A stretch of 64,000 bases of DNA from Nematostella vectensis (Eukaryota > Cnidaria > Anthozoa > Actiniaria > Edwardsiidae): contig NC_064044.1 in the NCBI RefSeq assembly GCF_932526225.1, positions 2,239,001-2,303,000 on the forward strand, given 5' to 3'. Below the pieces are notes generated by a model that saw only the letters and a list, made by a program, of their open reading frames with translations, did no database searches and had not been told where the DNA came from. Below, piece by piece: positions 34,692 to 47,000 of this stretch; within the stretch, counting starts at the first letter, position 1, and each line of letters begins with the position of its first letter. The position numbers and the translations under genes are program-made.

Positions 34692-37058
34692 TTAGATGAG
34701 TAATACATACTTTTCATAGTATGTTGTAGAACTCGTCTCGTTCCTCCTAAATAACAATCAAAATTATGTTTGTTATTATCTTCGTGCAAAGGAATCTACA
34801 GTAGTTTTTTAATCAGATAATTGTTTTTCCTTCAACACTCCCCTGTTATTTCAACAGCTCTCTCTTGAGTTTGCTTGTCTCAGAAATAGACCTTGTTTGA
34901 TAAACAAAGACATGTTACCCACTTATTCAATAATAGGTAACAACTGCAATATTGTACTGTATGAAAAGAGTGTCCCTCCCCCTTCTAATGTTGACATCAG
35001 TAAATCTAGCAAGCTCATTTTGCTAGATGTATGATGTATACCAGGCTTGTATCCTCCAGGTCCATTTCCATACTCCGATGGATGCCATTACGGAATTGAT
35101 CCGGAGATCCGGAGAAAAATTCACGAGGGGGAGGGCCAGTCAACACTCCTCTCCCCAAAGTCAGACGGTTGTTTGGATGGTCTGTTTTTTGTTTTTGTTT
35201 TTTGTTTTTGTTTTTTTCTTCTTATTTTTTTCCAAAAACTACGCAGGAGTGAGCGGGGTTAAGCTCTACGAAAATAAAAATGAATAGAAAAAAAAAAGAA
35301 AAAAGGGCATTGGCATGGGATCGAACCCGACCTGAAAAACAAAACGGAAACCATACATACGGATTACCCAATCGGTATGGCAGCACAAGGCTTTTACGGA
35401 AGGCTGTAAAGAACCCGAAGGCCCCAAGCACCGATATTTCCGGCGAATATGCTGTACAACACTCTTGCAAGGTATTCCGACCCGCGCATTAATGGGGAGG
35501 ACAATAACCAGGATCCCAGGCCTGTAATACGGTTACGCCACGCACAGCTCGCTGAGATAGAGGGTGAAAAAATACAGGTCTATTTGGGCGTCTTCAGTCC
35601 CTTGGGGGCTCGCTATGTCGGCGCGTGGCATCGTAACGCACGGGCGCATTGTCCTTTACCGTGTACAGGACATCAAACAAGCGAAGAAAGAAAAACGTTT
35701 TTTTAGGAACCGTTTTTTTAATAAAAATAAATAGAAATAAATAAAGTGCGATTTGGCGATTCTATTTTTCTTTGTAGAGCTTATCAAGCTATTCACCGGC
35801 CTAAATAATCATTAAAAAACAAAAAAAATGCAATGAAAGACGTAAGGGGGAGAGGTTTGTAAAATCGCATAGAATATGGACAAAATCAGCAATACTGTCT
35901 ACGCTGACTAAGTATAGCTGTATTTCACTTTAACCCTTTCGCTTCTGGGAACTTTTGAGCAACATTGTAAGAAAAACAGACTGAAAAAAGAAACCTCCCC
36001 CCCTATTTCAAGTCCAACACTACCAGTTAAGCTAAGCTACCGCTGACCCAAGACGGTATGCCTTGAAGTTTCCAACAATGCACTGCGGTGCCTTTTCTTT
36101 GTAGCGACGGCACTGCTACAGCCTGTTGCTTATAACAGTTTTGCTTGTAATTTGCTTAAAAATTACAGCTTTTTCACATCTGGAGAGTGCCTTAGGACAT
36201 CATGAAGTCTTTTTGGGCATAATTAATGCTGTGCTCATGGATGTTTGCACGCTGAGGTTGATTCAATGGGATAATTTTTTGTCTGGGCTTCACCAAGTGA
36301 GAAAGGAATTTTCTGGTGAGTGGCCTCATACTCTCCATTGTGGGCCATCTTTGCTACCCAACCTTATTCAAAAATTGTTTTCAGGCTTATTCTGGGTTCC
36401 TTGGACCTGGAAATGTTTTGTTTGGCTTCGGGGCAAAGAGACTTATAAAAAAAACTGTTATGATTCTGGGGGAGGAGATTGCCCGCCTGTCTGTCAAGGT
36501 GTTTCCAAGACTCCCATGATGCAGTGCAGGCATGCAAAATAGGCTAACAATGGTGACTCGCTTCTAATGGAGGTTCTAGCATTGATTATTGTGACTGATT
36601 GCTGTAAAATGGGACCTGACGGAGCGCAATAAAGGTATCTATTGGTGACTTGATCTGTGTTTGCTTGTCTCTATTTGTAGTTCGGAATTTTGTGTCTTTT
36701 TTGGTAAGAAATGTTTCTAAGTTAAAGCATTTTATTACGAATTGCTTGTTGATATTTTGACAAAAGAGTCAATTCTATTACATTGCTTAGATGCGCTTTT
36801 GCAGGTCGTCTATGCCTTGGATGAATCTATGAGTATCCGGGTCTGGTGATGTTTAGTTTGCATTTTTGACGTTTTGGAGTTGGGCCTATATTTTACAGGC
36901 GTCTCAGGGCGTTATGGCAATGAAAGACTTAAAGGGACAGCGTCATGGTACTGCGCATGTCAGTGTTTATTGTAGGATTTTAATCGCCTACAAATAGTTG
37001 AACTTTTTAAAAGCTGTCAATACCTTGTTAAAATAATATGCAATATTTTATTGAAAGC
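34692..37058. repeat. Long interspersed segment, copy 5 (2,367 bp)
   Basis: It has the same length and the same markers as copy 4, including the A in TGTAGGATTTTAATC near 36972. I found no difference from copy 4 by eye. Elements: B-box match 35317-35327, 85-codon frame 35449-35706, terminal-exon-like frame about 36105-36542 and AATAAA 36628-36633. Confidence 0.95.
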
Positions 37059-40000
37059 AATATTTTATAGAAACTATGTTTATTGACAGTTTGTGGTCAT
37101 TTTCTTTGAATTTAAGTCCCCCACATGTACCAAAAGCTCATAAGTCAGTATTAGAGTTTACTAAATTTCATTGTGTCAGGTTCAGAGAGCTATTGAAAGC
37201 ACTTACCATGGCACTGCCCCTTTAAATAGCTGTAAAAAAAAAGAAGAGAAAATAGCTGGAGGGGGTCTCTGTTGGTTTTCTTTTAGTTTTAGTTTTCTTT
37301 TATTATTATTTTTTTCTGGGGTGGGGGGGTGGGGGAAGGAGGAATTCAGCTTAAAATTGCCCATGGTCAATTCAACCAACTAAGCAACTAGTACAAAAGA
37401 TGTTGGTTTTGCAGTCTTTTATTCAATACTTTCAAGGTTATCATGCAATTCTGTAGTTTGACTGGAAATATATACTTTTTTTCTATTCATTTACAGTTCT
37501 ATATGTACAGTGTGACCATAGTCATGATTACAATTATTTATAATAATTTTTACCCACTAACAGAAACCAACTTGACTGCAAAACACTCACTGTAAAGCAT
37601 AAGATATTAGGCATTTCTTTCATGTGGCTGTGAGGTTGACCTGTCAACATCTACAGGGGCCACACTCACCTCGGAATCATAGGGGTCCATAAAAGCAAGG
37701 TGTCGCAGAACCTTTCCCTGCCCTCCTTACCCTCTTTGATCAGGAACACCTGTGCAGCCGACACCCTTAGGTGGATGGGGTGCACAGGTGCTTTGGGTGT
37801 GGCCCTGAAGATGGCACAGTGACCACAAGATGTACCAGAATGAAATTGTATATACTGTAAAAACATGTGAGTAGAAAACAGTCAATAGCCATGGAGTTTT
37901 TAGTGTGTTGTACATGTTATACATGTTTTAGGATTTACCTAATTACTTACAGTATTTTTTTTAAATAGAATTTTTTACTTGTATAATATTTTATAGAAAC
38001 TATGTTTATTGACAGTTTGTGGTCATTTTCTTTGAATTTAAGTCCCCCACATGTACCAAAAGCTCATAAGTCAGTATTAGAGTTTACTAAATTTCATTGT
38101 GTCAGGTTCAGAGAGCTATTGAAAGCACTTACCATGGCACTGCCCCTTTAAATAGCTGTAAAAAAAAAGAAGAGAAAATAGCTGGAGGGGGTCTCTGTTG
38201 GTTTTCTTTTAGTTTTAGTTTTCTTTTATTATTATTTTTTTCTGGGGTGGGGGGGTGGGGGAAGGAGGAATTCAGCTTAAAATTGCCCATGGTCAATTCA
38301 ACCAACTAAGCAACTAGTACAAAAGATGTTGGTTTTGCAGTCTTTTATTCAATACTTTCAAGGTTATCATGCAATTCTGTAGTTTGACTGGAAATATATA
38401 CTTTTTTTCTATTCATTTACAGTTCTATATGTACAGTGTGACCATAGTCATGATTACAATTATTTATAATAATTTTTACCCACTAACAGAAACCAACTTG
38501 ACTGCAAAACACTCACTGTAAAGCATAAGATATTAGGCATTTCTTTCATGTGGCTGTGAGGTTGACCTGTCAACATCTACAGGGGCCACACTCACCTCGG
38601 AATCATAGGGGTCCATAAAAGCAAGGTGTCGCAGAACCTTTCCCTGCCCTCATTACCCTCTTTGATCAGGAACACCTGTGCAGCCGACACCCTTAGGTGG
38701 ATGGGGTGCACAGGTGCTTTGGGTGTGGCCCTGAAGATGGCACAGTGACCACAAGATGTACCAGAATGAAATTGTATATACTGTAAAAACATGTGAGTAG
38801 AAAACAGTCAATAGCCATGGAGTTTTTAGTGTGTTGTACATGTTATACATGTTTTAGGATTTACCTAATTACTTACAGTATTTTTTTTAAATAGAATTTT
38901 TTACTTGTATAATATTTTATAGAAACTATGTTTATTGACAGTTTGTGGTCATTTTCTTTGAATTTAAGTCCCCCACATGTACCAAAAGCTCATAAGTCAG
39001 TATTAGAGTTTACTAAATTTCATTGTGTCAGGTTCAGAGAGCTATTGAAAGCACTTACCATGGTACTGCCCCTTTAAATAGCTGTAAAAAAAAAGAAGAG
39101 AAAATAGCTGGAGGGGGTCTCTGTTGTTTTTGTTTTAATTTTAGTTTTCTTTTATTATTATTTTTTTCTGGGGTGGGGGGGTGGGGGAAGGAGGAATTCA
39201 GCTTAAAATTGCCCGTGGTCAATTCAACCAACTAAGCAACTAGTACAAAAGATGTTGGTTTTGCAGTCTTTTATTCAATACTTTCAAGGTTATCATGCAA
39301 TTCTGTAGTTTGACTGGAAATATATACTTTTTTTCTATTCATTTACAGTTCTATATGTACAGTGTGACCATAGTCATGATTACAATTATTTATAATAATT
39401 TTTACCCACTAACAGAAACCAACTTGACTGCAAAACACTCACTGTAAAGCATAAGATATTAGGCATTTCTTTCATGTGGCTGTGAGGTTGACCTGTCAAC
39501 ATCTACAGGGGCCACACTCACCTCGGAATCATAGGGGTCCATAAAAGCAAGGTGTCGCAGAACCTTTCCCTGCCCTCCTTACCCTCTTTGATCAGGAACA
39601 CCTGTGCAGCCGACACCCTTAGGTGGATGGGGTGCACAGGTGCTTTGGGTGTGGCCCTGAAGATGGCACAGTGACCACAAGATGTACCAGAATGAAATTG
39701 TATATACTGTAAAAACATGTGAGTAGAAAACAGTCAATAGCCATGGAGTTTTTAGTGTGTTGTACATGTTATACATGTTTTAGGATTTACCTAATTACTT
39801 ACAGTATTTTTTTTAAATAGAATTTTTTACTTGTATAATATTTTATAGAAACTATGTTTATTGACAGTTTGTGGTCATTTTCTTTGAATTTAAGTCCCCC
39901 ACATGTACCAAAAGCTCATAAGTCAGTATTAGAGTTTACTAAATTTCATTGTGTCAGGTTCAGAGAGCTATTGAAAGCACTTACCATGGCACTGCCCCTT

Positions 40001-41689
40001 TAAATAGCTGTAAAAAAAAAGAAGAGAAAATAGCTGGAGGGGGTCTCTGTTGGTTTTCTTTTAGTTTTAGTTTTCTTTTATTATTATTTTTTTCTGGGGT
40101 GGGGGGGTGGGGGAAGGAGGAATTCAGCTTAAAATTGCCCATGGTCAATTCAACCAACTAAGCAACTAGTACAAAAGATGTTGGTTTTGCAGTCTTTTAT
40201 TCAATACTTTCAAGGTTATCATGCAATTCTGTAGTTTGACTGGAAATATATACTTTTTTTCTATTCATTTACAGTTCTATATGTACAGTGTGACCATAGT
40301 CATGATTACAATTATTTATAATAATTTTTACCCACTAACAGAAACCAACTTGACTGCAAAACACTCACTGTAAAGCATAAGATATTAGGCATTTCTTTCA
40401 TGTGGCTGTGAGGTTGACCTGTCAACATCTACAGGGGCCACACTCACCTCGGAATCATAGGGGTCCATAAAAGCAAGGTGTCGCAGAACCTTTCCCTGCC
40501 CTCCTTACCCTCTTTGATCAGGAACACCTGTGCAGCCGACACCCTTAGGTGGATGGGGTGCACAGGTGCTTTGGGTGTGGCCCTGAAGATGGCACAGTGA
40601 CCACAAGATGTACCAGAATGAAATTGTATATACTGTAAAAACATGTGAGTAGAAAACAGTCAATAGCCATGGAGTTTTTAGTGTGTTGTACATGTTATAC
40701 ATGTTTTAGGATTTACCTAATTACTTACAGTATTTTTTTTAAATAGAATTTTTTACTTGTATAATATTTTATAGAAACTATGTTTATTGACAGTTTGTGG
40801 TCATTTTCTTTGAATTTAAGTCCCCCACATGTACCAAAAGCTCATAAGTCAGTATTAGAGTTTACTAAATTTCATTGTGTCAGGTTCAGAGAGCTATTGA
40901 AAGCACTTACCATGGTACTGCCCCTTTAAATAGCTGTAAAAAAAAAGAAGAGAAAATAGCTGGAGGGGGTCTCTGTTGTTTTTGTTTTAATTTTAGTTTT
41001 CTTTTATTATTATTTTTTTCTGGGGTGGGGGGGTGGGGGAAGGAGGAATTCAGCTTAAAATTGCCCGTGGTCAATTCAACCAACTAAGCAACTAGTACAA
41101 AAGATGTTGGTTTTGCAGTCTTTTATTCAATACTTTCAAGGTTATCATGCAATTCTGTAGTTTGACTGGAAATATATACTTTTTTTCTATTCATTTACAG
41201 TTCTATATGTACAGTGTGACCATAGTCATGATTACAATTATTTATAATAATTTTTACCCACTAACAGAAACCAACTTGACTGCAAAACACTCACTGTAAA
41301 GCATAAGATATTAGGCATTTCTTTCATGTGGCTGTGAGGTTGACCTGTCAACATCTACAGGGGCCACACTCACCTCGGAATCATAGGGGTCCATAAAAGC
41401 AAGGTGTCGCAGAACCTTTCCCTGCCCTCCTTACCCTCTTTCATCAGGAACACCTGTGCAGCCGACACCCTTAGGTGGATGGGGTGCACAGGTGCTTTGG
41501 GTGTGGCCCTGAAGATGGCACAGTGACCACAAGATGTACCAGAATGAAATTGTATATACTGTAAAAACATGTGAGTAGAAAACAGTCAATAGCCATGGAG
41601 TTTTTTGTGTGTTGTACATGTTATACATGTTTTAGGATTTACCTAATTACTTACAGTATTTTTTTTTAAATAGAATTTTTTACTTGTAT
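37059..41689. repeat. Tandem array block 6: five monomers
   Basis: Monomers start at 37059, 37985, 38911, 39837 and 40763. Units 38911 and 40763 are mosaics: they have GGTACTGCC and GTTGTTTTTGTTTTAATTTT, as in the A-type unit next to long segments 4-6, but nine A's as in B-type. Unit 37985 has a private C-to-A near 38651 (K to N in the exon-like frame). The last unit ends with GTTTTTTGTGTG before long segment 6. Compared with blocks 4 and 5, three monomers have been gained here. Confidence 0.97.
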
Positions 41690-41692
41690 AAT

Positions 41693-44059
41693 TTAGATGA
41701 GTAATACATACTTTTCATAGTATGTTGTAGAACTCGTCTCGTTCCTCCTAAATAACAATCAAAATTATGTTTGTTATTATCTTCGTGCAAAGGAATCTAC
41801 AGTAGTTTTTTAATCAGATAATTGTTTTTCCTTCAACACTCCCCTGTTATTTCAACAGCTCTCTCTTGAGTTTGCTTGTCTCAGAAATAGACCTTGTTTG
41901 ATAAACAAAGACATGTTACCCACTTATTCAATAATAGGTAACAACTGCAATATTGTACTGTATGAAAAGAGTGTCCCTCCCCCTTCTAATGTTGACATCA
42001 GTAAATCTAGCAAGCTCATTTTGCTAGATGTATGATGTATACCAGGCTTGTATCCTCCAGGTCCATTTCCATACTCCGATGGATGCCATTACGGAATTGA
42101 TCCGGAGATCCGGAGAAAAATTCACGAGGGGGAGGGCCAGTCAACACTCCTCTCCCCAAAGTCAGACGGTTGTTTGGATGGTCTGTTTTTTGTTTTTGTT
42201 TTTTGTTTTTGTTTTTTTCTTCTTATTTTTTTCCAAAAACTACGCAGGAGTGAGCGGGGTTAAGCTCTACGAAAATAAAAATGAATAGAAAAAAAAAAGA
42301 AAAAAGGGCATTGGCATGGGATCGAACCCGACCTGAAAAACAAAACGGAAACCATACATACGGATTACCCAATCGGTATGGCAGCACAAGGCTTTTACGG
42401 AAGGCTGTAAAGAACCCGAAGGCCCCAAGCACCGATATTTCCGGCGAATATGCTGTACAACACTCTTGCAAGGTATTCCGACCCGCGCATTAATGGGGAG
42501 GACAATAACCAGGATCCCAGGCCTGTAATACGGTTACGCCACGCACAGCTCGCTGAGATAGAGGGTGAAAAAATACAGGTCTATTTGGGCGTCTTCAGTC
42601 CCTTGGGGGCTCGCTATGTCGGCGCGTGGCATCGTAACGCACGGGCGCATTGTCCTTTACCGTGTACAGGACATCAAACAAGCGAAGAAAGAAAAACGTT
42701 TTTTTAGGAACCGTTTTTTTAATAAAAATAAATAGAAATAAATAAAGTGCGATTTGGCGATTCTATTTTTCTTTGTAGAGCTTATCAAGCTATTCACCGG
42801 CCTAAATAATCATTAAAAAACAAAAAAAATGCAATGAAAGACGTAAGGGGGAGAGGTTTGTAAAATCGCATAGAATATGGACAAAATCAGCAATACTGTC
42901 TACGCTGACTAAGTATAGCTGTATTTCACTTTAACCCTTTCGCTTCTGGGAACTTTTGAGCAACATTGTAAGAAAAACAGACTGAAAAAAGAAACCTCCC
43001 CCCCTATTTCAAGTCCAACACTACCAGTTAAGCTAAGCTACCGCTGACCCAAGACGGTATGCCTTGAAGTTTCCAACAATGCACTGCGGTGCCTTTTCTT
43101 TGTAGCGACGGCACTGCTACAGCCTGTTGCTTATAACAGTTTTGCTTGTAATTTGCTTAAAAATTACAGCTTTTTCACATCTGGAGAGTGCCTTAGGACA
43201 TCATGAAGTCTTTTTGGGCATAATTAATGCTGTGCTCATGGATGTTTGCACGCTGAGGTTGATTCAATGGGATAATTTTTTGTCTGGGCTTCACCAAGTG
43301 AGAAAGGAATTTTCTGGTGAGTGGCCTCATACTCTCCATTGTGGGCCATCTTTGCTACCCAACCTTATTCAAAAATTGTTTTCAGGCTTATTCTGGGTTC
43401 CTTGGACCTGGAAATGTTTTGTTTGGCTTCGGGGCAAAGAGACTTATAAAAAAAACTGTTATGATTCTGGGGGAGGAGATTGCCCGCCTGTCTGTCAAGG
43501 TGTTTCCAAGACTCCCATGATGCAGTGCAGGCATGCAAAATAGGCTAACAATGGTGACTCGCTTCTAATGGAGGTTCTAGCATTGATTATTGTGACTGAT
43601 TGCTGTAAAATGGGACCTGACGGAGCGCAATAAAGGTATCTATTGGTGACTTGATCTGTGTTTGCTTGTCTCTATTTGTAGTTCGGAATTTTGTGTCTTT
43701 TTTGGTAAGAAATGTTTCTAAGTTAAAGCATTTTATTACGAATTGCTTGTTGATATTTTGACAAAAGAGTCAATTCTATTACATTGCTTAGATGCGCTTT
43801 TGCAGGTCGTCTATGCCTTGGATGAATCTATGAGTATCCGGGTCTGGTGATGTTTAGTTTGCATTTTTGACGTTTTGGAGTTGGGCCTATATTTTACAGG
43901 CGTCTCAGGGCGTTATGGCAATGAAAGACTTAAAGGGACAGCGTCATGGTACTGCGCATGTCAGTGTTTATTGTAGGATTTTAATCGCCTACAAATAGTT
44001 GAACTTTTTAAAAGCTGTCAATACCTTGTTAAAATAATATGCAATATTTTATTGAAAGC
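41693..44059. repeat. Long interspersed segment, copy 6 (2,367 bp)
   Basis: This is subfamily I, with the copy 4/5 markers including TGTAGGATTTTAATC near 43973. The spacing from copy 5 is 7,001 bp, that is 4,222 plus three monomers. Elements: B-box match 42318-42328, 85-codon frame 42450-42707, terminal-exon-like frame about 43106-43543 and AATAAA 43629-43634. It is the last long segment; none occurs in the remaining 20 kb. Confidence 0.95.
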
Positions 44060-47000
44060 AATATTTTATAGAAACTATGTTTATTGACAGTTTGTGGTCA
44101 TTTTCTTTGAATTTAAGTCCCCCACATGTACCAAAAGCTCATAAGTCAGTATTAGAGTTTACTAAATTTCATTGTGTCAGGTTCAGAGAGCTATTGAAAG
44201 CACTTACCATGGCACTGCCCCTTTAAATAGCTGTAAAAAAAAAGAAGAGAAAATAGCTGGAGGGGGTCTCTGTTGGTTTTCTTTTAGTTTTAGTTTTCTT
44301 TTATTATTATTTTTTTCTGGGGTGGGGGGGTGGGGGAAGGAGGAATTCAGCTTAAAATTGCCCATGGTCAATTCAACCAACTAAGCAACTAGTACAAAAG
44401 ATGTTGGTTTTGCAGTCTTTTATTCAATACTTTCAAGGTTATCATGCAATTCTGTAGTTTGACTGGAAATATATACTTTTTTTCTATTCATTTACAGTTC
44501 TATATGTACAGTGTGACCATAGTCATGATTACAATTATTTATAATAATTTTTACCCACTAACAGAAACCAACTTGACTGCAAAACACTCACTGTAAAGCA
44601 TAAGATATTAGGCATTTCTTTCATGTGGCTGTGAGGTTGACCTGTCAACATCTACAGGGGCCACACTCACCTCGGAATCATAGGGGTCCATAAAAGCAAG
44701 GTGTCGCAGAACCTTTCCCTGCCCTCCTTACCCTCTTTGATCAGGAACACCTGTGCAGCCGACACCCTTAGGTGGATGGGGTGCACAGGTGCTTTGGGTG
44801 TGGCCCTGAAGATGGCACAGTGACCACAAGATGTACCAGAATGAAATTGTATATACTGTAAAAACATGTGAGTAGAAAACAGTCAATAGCCATGGAGTTT
44901 TTAGTGTGTTGTACATGTTATACATGTTTTAGGATTTACCTAATTACTTACAGTATTTTTTTTAAATAGAATTTTTTACTTGTATAATATTTTATAGAAA
45001 CTATGTTTATTGACAGTTTGTGGTCATTTTCTTTGAATTTAAGTCCCCCACATGTACCAAAAGCTCATAAGTCAGTATTAGAGTTTACTAAATTTCATTG
45101 TGTCAGGTTCAGAGAGCTATTGAAAGCACTTACCATGGCACTGCCCCTTTAAATAGCTGTAAAAAAAAAGAAGAGAAAATAGCTGGAGGGGGTCTCTGTT
45201 GGTTTTCTTTTAGTTTTAGTTTTCTTTTATTATTATTTTTTTCTGGGGTGGGGGGGTGGGGGAAGGAGGAATTCAGCTTAAAATTGCCCATGGTCAATTC
45301 AACCAACTAAGCAACTAGTACAAAAGATGTTGGTTTTGCAGTCTTTTATTCAATACTTTCAAGGTTATCATGCAATTCTGTAGTTTGACTGGAAATATAT
45401 ACTTTTTTTCTATTCATTTACAGTTCTATATGTACAGTGTGACCATAGTCATGATTACAATTATTTATAATAATTTTTACCCACTAACAGAAACCAACTT
45501 GACTGCAAAACACTCACTGTAAAGCATAAGATATTAGGCATTTCTTTCATGTGGCTGTGAGGTTGACCTGTCAACATCTACAGGGGCCACACTCACCTCG
45601 GAATCATAGGGGTCCATAAAAGCAAGGTGTCGCAGAACCTTTCCCTGCCCTCCTTACCCTCTTTGATCAGGAACACCTGTGCAGCCGACACCCTTAGGTG
45701 GATGGGGTGCACAGGTGCTTTGGGTGTGGCCCTGAAGATGGCACAGTGACCACAAGATGTACCAGAATGAAATTGTATATACTGTAAAAACATGTGAGTA
45801 GAAAACAGTCAATAGCCATGGAGTTTTTAGTGTGTTGTACATGTTATACATGTTTTAGGATTTACCTAATTACTTACAGTATTTTTTTTAAATAGAATTT
45901 TTTACTTGTATAATATTTTATAGAAACTATGTTTATTGACAGTTTGTGGTCATTTTCTTTGAATTTAAGTCCCCCACATGTACCAAAAGCTCATAAGTCA
46001 GTATTAGAGTTTACTAAATTTCATTGTGTCAGGTTCAGAGAGCTATTGAAAGCACTTACCATGGCACTGCCCCTTTAAATAGCTGTAAAAAAAAAGAAGA
46101 GAAAATAGCTAGAGGGGGTCTCTGTTGGTTTTCTTTTAGTTTTAGTTTTCTTTTATTATTATTTTTTTCTGGGGTGGGGGGGTGGGGGAAGGAGGAATTC
46201 AGCTTAAAATTGCCCATGGTCAATTCAACCAACTAAGCAACTAGTACAAAAGATGTTGGTTTTGCAGTCTTTTATTCAATACTTTCAAGGTTATCATGCA
46301 ATTCTGTAGTTTGACTGGAAATATATACTTTTTTTCTATTCATTTACAGTTCTATATGTACAGTGTGACCATAGTCATGATTACAATTATTTATAATAAT
46401 TTTTACCCACTAACAGAAACCAACTTGACTGCAAAACACTCACTGTAAAGCATAAGATATTAGGCATTTCTTTCATGTGGCTGTGAGGTTGACCTGTCAA
46501 CATCTACAGGGGCCACACTCACCTCGGAATCATAGGGGTCCATAAAAGCAAGGTGTCGCAGAACCTTTCCCTGCCCTCCTTACCCTCTTTGATCAGGAAC
46601 ACCTGTGCAGCCGACACCCTTAGGTGGATGGGGTGCACAGGTGCTTTGGGTGTGGCCCTGAAGATGGCACAGTGACCACAAGATGTACCAGAATGAAATT
46701 GTATATACTGTAAAAACATGTGAGTAGAAAACAGTCAATAGCCATGGAGTTTTTAGTGTGTTGTACATGTTATACATGTTTTAGGATTTACCTAATTACT
46801 TACAGTATTTTTTTTAAATAGAATTTTTTACTTGTATAATATTTTATAGAAACTATGTTTATTGACAGTTTGTGGTCATTTTCTTTGAATTTAAGTCCCC
46901 CACATGTACCAAAAGCTCATAAGTCAGTATTAGAGTTTACTAAATTTCATTGTGTCAGGTTCAGAGAGCTATTGAAAGCACTTACCATGGCACTGCCCCT

